From Gordius sp. MW1 (taxonomy: Eukaryota; Nematomorpha; Gordioida; Gordea; Gordiidae): a stretch of 64,000 bases of DNA. Location: contig OZ038529.1 of assembly GCA_964036665.1 (NCBI GenBank), positions 4,030,001 to 4,094,000 of the forward strand. Direction: 5' to 3'. Of this stretch, positions 33,375 to 44,816 are shown piece by piece (the first letter of the stretch is position 1; each line of letters starts with the position of its first letter). The position numbers were made by a program, and so were the translations under genes. The notes beneath the pieces were generated by a model, which did not search any database, was not told where the DNA came from, and saw nothing but the letters and a program-made list of their open reading frames with translations.

Positions 33375-34615
33375 TCATCGCAATGCGAGAGGATATACGA
33401 CATTTTTAGTTTTTCCATCAGGTGCGAAAATGAACAGATTTCTCGGTGTGCCAACTCTGGAGCAAGCAACATGTAATTTACCATGTGAAAAACATGGTTT
33501 TTCTAAATTCAATCCAGCAACGCTTAGTGATTGTCCTTGAGCTTTATTGATTGTAATTGCAAAAGCTAAGCGCACAGGAAACTGTAGGCGCCTGAATTCG
33601 AAGGGCAAATCGGTTGGAAGCATTGGAATGCGCGGAATCAGTACATCTTCTCTTTTACTTGTGCCGCTGATGATTGTCGCTTCAATGACGTTTGGCAGTA
33701 GTTGTTTTACCGCAAGTCTAGTTCCGTTACACAGCTTAGGTGGATTTAAATTGCGAAGGATCATTATAGGTGAACGAATTTTCAGAGTCAATTTGTGAGG
33801 TGGCATTCCCAATGGTTCTAATGAATTTAGAAATTCAGTTGGATAATTCACCGCCTGATCTGCAGCGATAACTGTGTCAACAGATGTGTAAGTAAATGGT
33901 TCACCGGGAATGTTCAATAGAATGCGATTATTTATTTTGTTCACGTCGTCATTCTTCGGAGCCAAGATAGCCCATTCACAAAGCCAGTCGTGATTTGTAA
34001 AGTTAATAACAATTTCCGGGAACACCATATTTACGACATCTTCAATTGATGACTCTATATGCAAAAGTGCGATGGAAATGATATTTCGTGCGTTGAGGGT
34101 TCAATTGGAAATTTACCGTCTCCCAAGTCCAACAGTTGGTTAGCAAATGGTTGCGCCGGATCATCTTGAAGTAAATGAACACGCATGTTGGTGGTTAGCG
34201 TGATTATCATCACACTTCTCCAAAGATATGACGCTTTCAGGCAAGCATTGAGCTCATCTAAGGGTGTTGACCTTGGGATGACTGGCAAGGTTTGACGGTA
34301 GTCACCGGCTAGCAGTAAGAGAGCTCCTCTCATAGGACGTGCAATCTGTCTCAAATCTCGGAGTGTAAGATCCAGCGCCTCGAGTGCTTTTTTATGTGCC
34401 ATCGTACATTCATCCCAAATGATGATTGTGCATGTTAGTACCGTGGCAAAACCCGAGTTCCTACTGATGTTGCAAGTAGGAGTTTTATTTATATTTAGAT
34501 TCAATGGGAGTTTGAAAGTTGAATGCGCTGTGCGGCCTCCATCGAGTAACGTGGCTGCTATGCCCGATGACGCGACAGCGAGAGCTATCTTATCATTTCT
34601 CCGAATTTCAGCCAA
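33375..34615 (-). pseudogene. Helitron 2 helicase domain, C-terminal parts
   Basis: Two overlapping minus frames. 34615-34055 has IALAVASSGIAATLLDGGRT, IIWDECTMAHKKALEALD (motif II) and LLLAGDYRQTLPVIPRS (motif III). 34064-33375 has LRNLNPPKLCNGTRLAVK, LAFAITINKAQGQSL (motif V) and HVACSRVGTPRNLFIFAPDG (motif VI), ending KNVVYPLALR and a stop. Confidence 0.9.
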
Positions 34616-34617
34616 TA

Positions 34618-35430
34618 TCAGATTAAGAAAAATGTTTTTCCGGTTCCTCCTGGCGCATTTAGGAAAAGTAGGCCTCCGTTACCGTTTGTGACGTATTTCA
34701 TGACGGTGGTATAGGCATATTTTTGGTCAGCGACTAAGAGTAGTTCCTGAGCGTTAACAAACAATTGTAGCTGAGCCACGTCGTATTTTTTTTCACGCCA
34801 TAAGTCACTGTCGTGATCATTGCTTCTATCACGTTTAGGTGCAGGCAATCCTAGCTGACATAACATTTTATTGTTTATGGATAGACATATGTCCTCAAGT
34901 AATATAAGAGCTCGATTGAAGATGTCCTCGGAAAATGGTATCTCCATATCTGGTTGCACTCTACGTACTTGTAAAAGGATATCTTCACTGAGGCTTTCTT
35001 TGTGTGTATCCCAAAGATCTTTTGTATTAGATGGTGCGCAAGTTGTCAAAATGATCGCAAATAAAGTGCGTATTTGGTGCGGGAGACGTATGAGCGATGC
35101 TTCCTCTAATGTCGTATTCCAATGTAGGTCATTTTCCAAACTAAGTTTGAGACATGCTTGTCTATATGTGTCACACACTTCACCATAGATCGTTCTAATG
35201 GATTGAAATGATATTGGTCCTTTGACATCGTGGAGCAACATTCTTAAAAAATAACATTCGGCGTTATTGGGTTGAACAGTATACATTCGACCCAAAGCAT
35301 CAGACATACGTACGCTTGAATTTCCAGGAACTATTGTGCCTTGTTTTCTTCTTTGAGACCTTTTTTGATAAGTTCCAAGTGTAATAATTTGGGATTTCGT
35401 GCTAGAGCAAAGTTTTTGCGAAAACATCAT
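34618..35430 (-). pseudogene. Helitron 2 linker and helicase motif I
   Basis: 270 codons: ALGRMYTVQPNNAECYFLRM, IRTIYGEVCDTYRQACLKLS, then LLVADQKYAYTTVMKYVTNG and GGLLFLNAPGGTGKTFFLI (Walker A intact). A frame break separates it from the following motif II frame. Confidence 0.9.
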
Positions 35431-35454
35431 TTTGGCACAACAGGAAAAAAGCTG

Positions 35455-36170
35455 TCAGTGTTGTAGTGGTTGCGCCGCTCTTTGTACAGCATTCTCTACC
35501 GTGAAGTAGACACGTTGGCCATTTTCCAAGTGAACGGCGAGATGTACAACAGTTGGATAGCGTTCGTGAATAGGGAACCCGAGAATGCGCCAGACAGCTT
35601 CATTACTGCTGATGTAACGTCCCATTTGAAATTGTGTGATTTCATCGGCTTGCGTATTAGTAAGTCCAAAAACTGCCATATCACTGCCTTTGGTGACGTA
35701 TTTGCAGATGTATTTTATAGACTTCACTGAATTGCAATACTCCACGTTTATGTGGGCCTTGAACATTTTTGAAAGCAACGGAGTGTAAGGGACGATCCAT
35801 CTATTGTCGATTTCTACGGGAACAGTTTTCACTTTGATGGTGACTCTATTACCTCCATCGTTTGGATTACGGCGTCTATACAGCGGATAGCCGTCGCCAC
35901 CAGTTTTAGTTTCTTGGCTCATTTCTCTTGGATATTTTTTGGTGCATTTTCCGTCTTTCATACATGGTGAATCTTTATTCATTGCTCCGCACGGTCCATG
36001 AATCATATGACGACTGATGATTTCAAATAGTAGCGGATCTTCTTGTGGATCGGGCAGTTCAGCCGATATAATATTATCAATATGAGTAGGAAAATTTTTG
36101 TCCTTCAGCCAAATTAGGATGTGAGCGTGTGGTAAGCCTCTTTTTTGCCATTCTATGGAATATAGCCAGC
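35455..36170 (-). pseudogene. Helitron 2 Rep, HUH and Tyr region
   Basis: The minus strand reads CWLYSIEWQKRGLPHAHILI (HUH) around 36100-36165, then RHMIHGPCGAMNKDSPCMKD and the Tyr motif SIKYICKYVTKGSD near 35700. The part before about 36190 is in another frame (FTEKL..). Confidence 0.88.
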
Positions 36171-36258
36171 AGATAGTTTCTCAGTAAATGTGATCTTTGG
36201 TGATGACATCGATGAGGCGCATTAGTTTTTGCCTAAAAACTCTGGCGGTGAGATCATG

Positions 36259-37619
36259 TCAATGAGATGATGCTTGGCCTGCCAAGAGCAACTGAGTGAT
36301 CTCAGTCCAAGCCGGATTGCAGGTGAAGGTAATGAAAAGATCTGGACATCCGTATTTGCGCACATATGTCATCGCATCTTGTGTATATTCATGCATGTGT
36401 CTAGGACTGCCGGTACACGTAGCTGGAAGTATGACCATTTGTCCAACATTGCTTGCGTGACCATCATGTTCGATTGCATCTCGCAAGTGAATATAATTTT
36501 CGGCACGGAGTAACCTCTGATTAAGACGGATGAAAAGAAGGCGTTCGCTCTCGATTTTTGCATACATATCGACAATGTATTGATGGAATAGGTGTCGGCA
36601 CTTCAAGATGTGGTTGTATTGCTGAGCTCTAATCATTATACGATATGCATAATAATCCATAGAAGACACCTGTAAGAGAAAGAAATTTAGTAGATTAAGA
36701 TCACATATTATCATTTTCGCTGGAACATCGTATAACAAAGAGTATAACATTCACCTTTTTTGTTGTCGCGGCCCCTGAATCAGATTAATTTGCATCACAT
36801 TAAAGTGGTATCCGTCTTCTCCTTGCCAAAATAATATAGGAATTTGAAGGGCATCATATGATCTGTGTGTTGCATTAATACTTTGCAGATTTTCACCCTT
36901 CTGGAGATAATGATATCTCGACGATCAAATTCTATTCCGACCATTACGATTGCCACTTCATCGATTGTTGGTGCATTAAGGCGTCTTTCATGTGCGCCTG
37001 ATGGTGTTCTAGCTGCTTTGATTACGATTTATAATCATCCGTTGGCATTCGCTCTAATGCGATTTTGAATAATTTAATTAAATCGTTTTTGAAATGTTGC
37101 AAGTCAATGATGATTTCACGTTTGACTCCTGCATGAATCCCACACCGTCGATCAGCCTCCGTATCGCCCATGAAATAAATTTGCAGAAACCTTTGATCGA
37201 TATCTGATAATGGTAGAAGAGAACCGATTTGATGGTAAATTTGTCCATGCACTTTAAATGTGGGCATGTAACCTTCATCATTTAAAATTTTCGTTGCTCC
37301 GAACGATGTCATTTGGAAGCATGCGTTGTACTTGAATGTGTTGGAAGAAGTGTTTAGACAATGTATTAGTTCCAGAGACATAAGATAAGAGCGCAGGTGG
37401 ATCACCCAGAGGTGGCAAATTAATTTTGCCATTCGAACAACACATTCCAGGATTTTCTTTAGGGAACAGCAAAGCACGACAATGCAAACACATCGTATCC
37501 ATTTGACCAATCATGACATTGGGGTGCATGCTGTAATCAAACGCCATATCATAATGAAACGCTGCTAATTTCAAACTGGCTCGCGAACTATATGTTGAGC
37601 GTCTGTATCGTGATCGCAT
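36259..37619 (-). pseudogene. Helitron 2 N-terminal and Rep start
   Basis: Overlapping frames: 37619-37278 (FDYSMHPNVMIGQMDTMCLH, GKINLPPLGDPPALLSYVSG), 37510-37022 (FQMTSFGATKILNDEGYMPT, HGQIYHQIGSLLPLSDIDQR) and 36750-36259 (MDYYAYRIMIRAQQYNHILK, YGCPDLFITFTCNPAWTEI). An interruption at 36660-36790 resembles a short intron or insertion also seen at the same place in Helitron 1 (about 30390-30445). Confidence 0.85.
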
Positions 37620-37620
37620 A

Positions 37621-38050
37621 TTGTTTAGTCTTTCGATTCGCTCTTCAGCTGATTCTATGGCTCGTGAGCGTTTAGTGGCTAGTCTTTCGATTCGCTCATC
37701 AGCTGATTCGGTAGCACGTGAAGTTGTGGCTCTTGATCACATATTGTCTAGTCTTTCGATTCGCTTATCAGCTGATTCGGTAGCACGTGAAGGTATGGCT
37801 CGTGAGCGTTTAGTGGCTAGTCTTTCGATTCGCTCATCAGCTGATTCGGTAGCACGTGAAGTTGTGGCTCGTGATCGCATATTGTTTAGTCTTTCGATTC
37901 GCTCTTCAGCTGATTCGCTAGCTCGTGAAGTTGTTGCTTGTGAGGGTTTAGTAGCTAGTCTGTCGTTTTGCTTTTCCGATGTCTCAGCTTCTATTAATTT
38001 CTCTCGCGATTATCGCGCAATCGTACTTCACGGTGTTAAGGAGTTTCAGC
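37621..38050 (-). repeat. N-terminal coding repeats of Helitron 2
   Basis: Five or so units with CTTTCGATTCGCTCATCAGC and GATTCGGTAGCACGTGAA on the plus strand; on the minus strand they encode Arg/Glu/Ala-rich units (ESADERIERLA-like), the counterpart of the Helitron 1 repeats. Confidence 0.75.
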
Positions 38051-38094
38051 TGCTCTCCTTGTTTTATCTGTTTTTGATTTAGGTAATATTCTGC

Positions 38095-38690
38095 CAAATA
38101 ATTTTTATCGCATTCCGGAGTGTCAAGAATGAAGTGTGAAATTTTGAACCAAATCGGTCTGGTAGATTTCCAAAATTGTTGGCGGCTCCGATTATTTGTA
38201 GATTGTCGGGATGGATTAAAGGCTCCGATTATTTGTAGATTATCGGGATGGAAATTTTTTTTTGTATTCCGGAGTGTCAGGAATGAAGTGTGAAATTTTG
38301 AACCAAATCGGTCTGGTAGATTTCCAAAATTGGTAGCGGCTCCGATTATTTGTAGATTGTCTTTTATCTGTTTTTTTGTATTCCGGAGTGTCAGGAATGA
38401 AATGTGAAATTTTGAACCAAATCGGTCTGGTAGATTTCTAAAATTGTTAGCGGCTCCGATTATTTGTAGATTGTCGGGATGGAAAAAAGGCTCCGATTAT
38501 TTGTAGATTATCGGGATGGAAATTTTTTTTTTTGCATTCCGGAGTGTCAGGAATGAAGTGTGAAATTTAGAACCAAATCTGTCTGGTAGATTTCCAAAAT
38601 TGTTAACGGCTCCGATTATTTGTAGATTGTCGGGATGGAAAAAAGGCTCCGATTATTTGTAGATTATCGGGATGGAAAAAAATTTACCTT
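38095..38690 (-). repeat. tandem 5' UTR repeats of Helitron 2
   Basis: Four to five imperfect units of about 105-150 bp containing GGAGTGTCAGGAATGAAGTG, AACCAAATCGGTCTGGTAG and GGCTCCGATTATTTGTAG. A diverged unit forms the unique 5' end at 38820-38940, so the Helitron leader has been amplified locally. Confidence 0.8.
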
Positions 38691-39119
38691 TAAAACAATT
38701 CTGATTATTCATATTGTTTCTGAATAAAAATAAACGTCTTATCATTATTAAATTTGATTGTTGTCACAATATGACGTCTTTATTAAATGCCAAAACTTAT
38801 AAAACAAAAAAAACTTGACCTCTCAAAAACTACTGGACCGATTAGGCTCGAACAAACCTTGAAACATGCTCGGGAGTGTGGGGAATAAACTGTGAAATTT
38901 TGAGCCAAATCGGTCTGGTAGTTTTACAAAAATGGTGGCGGCATACACACATACACACATAGTTTCATTTTTATATATAAGATATACAATAATGACGTCA
39001 TACATACAAGGTTGAAGTTTTCTCAAATTAGATATTTAAAAGTATAATAAAAATGTTACAGTATACGGTCAAAATTATTTGAAATTAAATAAATATTTAA
39101 ATTATGCAATTTTTGCCAT

Positions 39120-39455
39120 TATTATCGCGTGGTCGATCTTTCAGATCCCTAAAATACCTTTTAGTTTTAAAAATATCGGACATTTCGTTTTAAAAAAGGG
39201 CTAAACTCTGAAACTACCTGCCCGATTCGCGCGAAAATTTAGCCGTAGATGCACTGGGCGGCCAGGGGTAAAATAGCTTTTTCAGATTCCTAATATCCTT
39301 TTCGTTTTAAAAATATCGGACATTTCCCGGCCAGTTTCATTTATAGCATCATATACAATAATGACGTCATACATACAAGGCTGAAGTTTTCTCGAATTTT
39401 ATTATATTAAAGAAAATTGTATTTTTAGCAAAACAACGTTTGCCGGGTCAGCTAG
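39120..39455 (+). mobile_element. family H element with Helitron 3' end
   Basis: It contains CTGCCCGATTCGCGCGAAAA, GGGCGGCCAGGGGTAAAATA, TTTATAGCATCATATACAAT and ends ACAACGTTTGCCGGGTCAGCTAG followed by T. The terminus is shared with Helitron 2, so Helitron 2-type enzymes are plausible mobilisers. It also supplies the empty-site sequence for Helitron 2. Confidence 0.75.
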
Positions 39456-39843
39456 TTTTTATAACCAAACCTTTTTTTTCATGCGTTCTAAGAATATAAA
39501 TAGTACGTACTTCTATAATGTTAACCTCCTAATTATTTATCAACCAAGTTACGGAATCATTTCCGATATAACATTTGGTACAATCGATGAATACACCTAG
39601 GCAATTCATTTTTGAATAAGCACTCAACTTCTTTCATCATTTTTTAAGGAATTCTTAAACTTTAGAGTTCTTCTGCTTAAATCAAATAAATTAGGAGTAA
39701 CTCTGAAAATTAGTGGGGAGAGCAAGAAAGGGTTTATAATGTAATAATTAAATTGTATTCATCTGTGTTAAGCTGTAATTTATTATTATATTATAAAGTT
39801 CAATTTAAACTTAAAGGTTCTTTAAATAACTATTAACAATAGC

Positions 39844-41404
39844 ATGGAAATTGAATTCTTGAGAAAGCCATTGAAAGTTGGTCAAAGCTTGAATTTGATT
39901 GTGGGACCAAAAGCTTTCCTAAACCTAAAACGAAAATTATACGTGACCCGCCAGAGTATGGCGGCTGCCCTCAGAATGAGCAAAAGGAACAAGGGCGCAC
40001 AAATGCCGCTATGGTATAACATGGATCATGACAAGATGAAAACTATGCTACCGGAATTACAGTAGCATTTCAACAGAGAAAAGAAGTTTAATATGGAATT
40101 GTTAATGGCTCAAAACGATTAATCTCAGGGCTTACAATCCATTGGAAGCTATAAACGTCTGGTTGGAATCTTTAGCCAAAGAATGCCCTGATCGAGTCGA
40201 AGTTAATAACCTAGGCCCAACATGGGAAGATCGGCCCATTAAGGGTATATCGATCGTATCATCTAACACGATAAACAACAAGGGGGGCGGAGATGCGCCG
40301 CCTCTAAACCCGCTGTGCTGGTAGTAGCAGCCGAGCATGCTAGGGAATGGATAACTACTGCCGTGGCCATTAATTTAATTCATTTCATACTCAAAGACAA
40401 CGCGAGTAAGTGGTTGAGTGAAGGCCTGGATTGGTACATTTTTCCGGTCGTGAATCCTGATGGTTATGAGTACACATTTAAGACGGCGCGTCTATGGAGA
40501 AGGAACAAAAGACCTCCTAACTTTGCTCATAAACCGATAGGGGATCACTTCCCTATAAATGAAACCAGCGAAAATGACACGACCGAGTATAGTACCCCGT
40601 ACCAAGGGGTAGATTTAAATCGTAATTGGGATGTGGGATGGGATGTTTTTAACCAAACATTTGTACAAAACAAGAGCCGTCTTAACTATTCTTTTGAACA
40701 AAAAAATCTTAATGATGTTTACACCAATGGTTGTAGCAATGAATATGCTGGCCCCCATCCATTTTACGAACCCGAACTCGGGCTATACGCGATTTCGTAT
40801 TGAATCATAACAAAACTCTCGTCTTCTATTTGTGTCTACATTCTTACGGGCAACTAATTTTGTTCCCATACCCCTACACTGTTAGCCCACCCCCTACACT
40901 CCCGAATTTAACACACTTGGTCGGTCGATGGCCCGCATAATCCGTAATATGTATGGTACTATATATAAGTACCGACAAGCAGGGGCCATACTTTATACGG
41001 CTCCTGGAACAAGTATGGATTGGGTTCTAAAAGAGGGAAAAGTGAAATATTCTATGGTAATCGAGCTAAGAAACACAAATAAATATACTTTTATGCTTTC
41101 CCAGGGTCAAATAGGACCTACCTCATCCGAAATACTGGCCATATTAAAAGTCTTGTTTGCGACGAAACAAATTAAAGAAACTAAACGGCGTAACATTAAC
41201 GCAGGCAATTCTGAACCTAGGGCCTTAAGTGACATTCTAACATTGGATGGCATGCATCGCCATCACGATTTATTTGATGAATCAATTAATCATAATTCTA
41301 ATAAACTCAAAAGAAGGTATGTCGAAATCTTGTTTAGCGTTGTGTCGGTTTTAACTTTCATCACCATTTTTGTTGTTATAATATTTTATAAAATGTCTTT
41401 TTGA
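39844..41404 (+). pseudogene. M14 metallocarboxypeptidase with C-terminal membrane anchor, frameshifted
   Basis: Similar to animal carboxypeptidase A-type secreted zinc exopeptidases. 39844-40062 covers a propeptide-like part (IEFLRKPLKVGQSLNLIVGP). After a 64-bp intron (40063 to about 40126) comes YNPLEAINVWLESLAKECPD, then the zinc site EHAREW (His, Glu), NPDGYEY, GVDLNRNWD, CSNEYAGPHPFYEPE, the third ligand LHSYGQL, TAPGTSMDWV and the catalytic Glu in VIELRNT. Met at the specificity position in TSMDW suggests hydrophobic substrates. It ends with a basic segment and a 23-residue hydrophobic anchor (ILFSVVSVLTFITIFVVIIF). Breaks: one base lost in a G run at 40284, one near 40786, one near 40926. 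All catalytic residues are kept and no in-frame nonsense codon is seen, so either a young pseudogene or sequencing deletions. The signal-peptide exon was not found upstream, where Helitrons lie. Confidence 0.82.
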
Positions 41405-42184
41405 ATGATAAAACAGGCTTTCTTTTTTGACAATTGTAGTAACAGCTTATGTGCATATGTTCTCTAATTAAAGATTGATCATTCTGTTCTCAGGTTTATT
41501 TTTTGGTCCGTTTCTTAAATGAATTTTCAATCATTTTTTGCCAAATTAAATGATGTTTTGAATTAAAAGTGTTGCAAAATTCTAGATGATGGTATAATTA
41601 TTAAGTTAAATCATATTTCATTTGTCTATCTTAGTTTCATTAGACCCAAGTTAAAAACTCTTGAAACGGTATATATATTAATATATAGATAACTACGTAG
41701 CTAATCATAAATGGTAGTTATCGAATGTTTTATTTAAAGCGAGAAAACAAATATTCATTTTATATAACGATTAAAATGTACCGCGCAATAGCTACAACTC
41801 CCTTTCAATGTGATATACCTATATATCGCTACTCAAAAAATCTAGCTCGCTACTTAACAGCTCTATTAAGAAGTGTCAATACAATTGCTACACCTTATAA
41901 GGAACACAGCTTGAATTTAAAGCCAAGCTCACTTAACAAATAGATCATTTTTAATAAACTTACAGAGTTTAAGAACACCAAAAATGTTTAATACAATAAT
42001 AAAACTATTTAAAGGTTATGACTATATGTTCTTTAGGTTTAGAATTAAAACAACTGTATATTAGCTACAAGCACTTAAAATAATACAATTATTTTGTTTT
42101 GTATTTCAATATGATAGTAAATCAAATTAAGTTGTGCAACTTATTCGTTTCTTGATATGGTGTGCCTCATAGCTAAATCGTACA
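41405..42184. other. intergenic, no feature
   Basis: AT-rich; the 72-codon frame at 41725 has no family features. Confidence 0.4.
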
Positions 42185-42784
42185 TTAGGGTAAGGCCGAA
42201 TTTAACTTCTTTATATGGTTTTGGTTTAATTGATCTGGGAACACGATATCGAAACAGACTACTATGTCACCATAGGTTGGACTAGTGATGATCAAAACCA
42301 AGGTTGGGTTTTCCCGAGGTCATTGGAAAAAGACCTTTAAGGTCTTTTAACTTCCCCAACCCAAACCTGGGGTAGAACCCCAAAAAAGACCTTATAAGGT
42401 CTTTTATAGGCCCAAACCTTAACCCGGACTTGGGGTCAGGTTGACCTGGGGATAATGTTTTGCAGTATAGAGGTGAAATAAGAGCATATTGTTTTTTAGA
42501 TATTAATATATTTGTTTTTTAAGGAATAAATTAATTATTTTTGGATAATTTAATTTAAAATGAATAGGAAATGTTTTCTTATTGATATAAATTAATTTCA
42601 TAATATAATCAATGGGTAGCTAAATTAAGAAAATTATTGGGATTATTGTTTTAGCCCATCTAGGTTGTTAAAAAATTACTTTATTGCATAGCGTATGCTT
42701 AATATTGCATTGCTGTGTGAGGCTGAATTGGGTGTGTGTGTTGTGTGTGTTATATACTAGCCTTACGCAACCTAATACACCCCG

Positions 42785-43690
42785 TCACAACCTAATACAC
42801 GTTGGGGCGTATTAGGTTGTGTTGGAGTTAGGTTGTGTTGGGGTGTATTAGGTTGTGTTGAAGTGTATTAGGTTGCGTTGGGGTGGTTGTGTTACGGTGT
42901 ATTAGGTTGTGTTGGGGTGTATTAGGTTGTGTTGGGGTCTATTAGGTTGTGTTGGGGTGGTTGTGTTGGGGTGTATTAGGTTGTGTTGGAGTATATTTTG
43001 TTGTGTTGGGGTGTATTTTGTTGTGTTGGGCTGTATTAGGTTGTGTGGGACCGGGTCAAAATAGCAGAAAAAAAACAGCAGAATTGGTCAGAACTGGTCA
43101 GATCAAGATTGGTCAGGAGGGTTAAGGTTTGGGTTAGTGTTTTAGGTCAGCGTTTTAGGTTAGGGTCAGGGTTAGGATTAGATGCACATCAAATTCCCTC
43201 CCCATTTGAGATTTAATTCTAATATATTGATTATCTAAAATCTTGTTCTGACCAGTTCTGACCAATTCTGCTGTTTTTTTCTGCTATTTTGACCCCGATT
43301 CGGTTGTGTTGGCTTGTATTAGGTTGTGTTGGAGTGTATTTTTTTGTGTTGGGGTGTATTTTGTTGTGTTGGGGTGTATTAGGTTGTGTTGGAGTGTATT
43401 TTGTTGTGTTGGGTATATTAGATTGTGTTGGGGTGTATTAGGTTGTGTTGGGGTGTATTAGGTTGCGTTGGGGTGTATTAGGTTGTGCTGGGGTGTATTT
43501 TGTTGTGTTGGGGTATATTAAGTTGTGTTGGGGTGTATTAGGTTGTGTTGGGGTGTATTAGGTTGCGTTTGGGTGTATTAGGTTGTGTTGGGGTGGTTGT
43601 GTTGGGGTGGTTGTGTTGGGGTGATTGTGTTGGGGTGGTTGTGTTGGGGTGTATTAGGTTGTGTTGGGGTGTATTAGGTTGCGTAAGGCT
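42785..43690 (+). repeat. GGTTGTGTTGGGGTGTATTA minisatellite
   Basis: About 30 imperfect 20-bp units forming the loop of the palindromic element, interrupted at 43053-43295. The plus strand is strongly G/T-rich with regular GGGG runs. Open frames on either strand here reflect the repeat only. Confidence 0.9.
43053..43295 (+). mobile_element. nested MITE with about 55-bp inverted repeats
   Basis: It starts GGGTCAAAATAGCAGAAAA and ends with its complement (TTCTGCTATTTTGACCC). The inverted repeats continue through CAGAATTGGTCAGAACTGG. The centre holds degenerate TTAGGG-like words (GGTTAGGGTCAGGGTTAGGA). Inserted within the minisatellite. Confidence 0.75.
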
Positions 43691-44816
43691 ATTATATAAC
43701 ACACACAACACACACACCCAATTCAGCCTCACACAGCAATGCAATATTACGCATAAGCTATGCAATAATGTAATTTTTTTACAACCTAGATGGTGCTAAA
43801 ACAATAATCCCAATAATTTTTTTAATTTAGCTACCCATTGATTATATTATGAAATTAAATTTATATCAATAAGAAAACGTTTCCTCTTCATTTTAAATTT
43901 AATTATTCAAAAATACTTAATTTATTCCTTAAAAAACAATATATTAATATCTAAAAACTAATATGCTCTTATTTCACCTCTATACTACAAAACATTATCC
44001 CCAGGTCAACCTAACCCCAACCCCGCGTTAAGGTTTTGGTGTATAAAAGATCTTAAGGTTTCTAAAGTCTTTTTTGCGGTTCCACCCCAGGTTTGGGTTG
44101 GGGAAGCTAAAAGACCTTAGGTCTTTTTCCAACCTTAACTCAAACCAAACTAGGTTTTGATCACCACTGGGTAGGACCTATCATAGACCCGCTAGGTGTT
44201 TGATCCTCTAAATCTAATGATAATCCCCTAAAATCGAGTCCATTGACTTTTTGACTTTTATAGGGTAAACCTTTACCTTTTATTCTCTCTTTTGTTTTGG
44301 GATTAATGATTTTATCAGATCTAATCTTTGAAACTGTCCATTCAGTAGGGGAACATTTATGATGGTTCCACAAAGGGCTTCTTTAAGCGATTATTTAGCT
44401 AGATATTTAAGATCTTGATTGTGAATACCCTGGCGCTTAAAGTTTACGTCTGGTTTTTCTTTCACGATAAATACTATATCGGCTCGTAGTGTTCGGCCAG
44501 GCATCTGATTTCCCGCTTTATAAAACGTCAATCTCTCGTTTGCACACGAACCTGGTTTAACCTCAACTTCTAAAACTTGATCATCTTACCTGCATACAAA
44601 ATATGCAATAAATAAATAAATCACGACTGCATTGATTAAATGCTAATATAAACATAGATCAAACCTATATTGAATTTCATATGACGTCATAAAAACACTT
44701 TGCTCTTCTTTTAGAAACGCATTCATGTGATTTTAAGAGCCCAAATGGGAGGTCTCTATAAATTGAATGAAGAGCAATAGTGAATTACAATTTAAAAAAA
44801 GTCTCTTTATAATTAC

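Larger units (their letters stand above)
33111..38982 (-). mobile_element. autonomous Helitron 2 with both termini
   Basis: Read on the minus strand it starts TCTTATATATAAAAATG (38982) and ends AACAACGTTTGCCGGG...CTAG (33111), the TC...CTRR signature of Helitrons, and sits exactly between A and T of the target (GCATCA^TATAC). 5872 bp. It encodes in order an N-terminal basic repeat region, a Cys-rich domain (MDTMCLHCRALLF), HUH Rep and a Pif1-type helicase with intact Walker A (NAPGGTGKTF). Several frame breaks make it non-autonomous now. No target duplication, as expected. Confidence 0.9.
42283..44169 (+). mobile_element. 1.9-kb palindromic hAT-like element inserted in DnaJ exon
   Basis: Termini TAGTGATGATCAAAACC / GGTTTTGATCACCACTG, flanked by GGTTGGAC and GGTAGGAC (8 bp, one mismatch). 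Arms of roughly 480 bp at each side are reverse complements with modest divergence (for example CCCATTGATTATATTATGAA and its complement). The centre is a G-rich minisatellite with another palindrome nested inside. No transposase. The whole insertion could fold into a long hairpin. Confidence 0.88.
42185..44587 (-). pseudogene. DnaJ/Hsp40 C-terminal exon, split by a hAT-like element
   Basis: Exon of a type II DnaJ (DNAJB-like) Hsp70 co-chaperone, substrate-binding C-terminal domain. 44587-44170 encodes VLEVEVKPGSCANERLTFYK, ADIVFIVKEKPD, then SLKEALCGTIINVPLL and KGKGLPYKSQKVNGLDFRGL to SGSMIGPT. After 1887 bp of inserted element, 42282-42185 continues YGDIVVCFDIVFPDQLNQNH to TAA. Two nonsense codons precede the insertion (near 44580 and 44389). 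No J domain in the window. Confidence 0.82.

Noticed and set aside
41725..41943. 72-codon frame
   Set aside because: AT-driven composition, no homology, no supporting splice or promoter signals.
43120..43175. Interstitial telomere
   Set aside because: GGTTAGGG-like words are few and irregular, and are the core of a nested palindromic MITE.
42785..43799. Pro/Asn/Thr-rich and Gly/Leu-rich reading frames
   Set aside because: Products of the 20-bp minisatellite read in different frames; no start context or homology.
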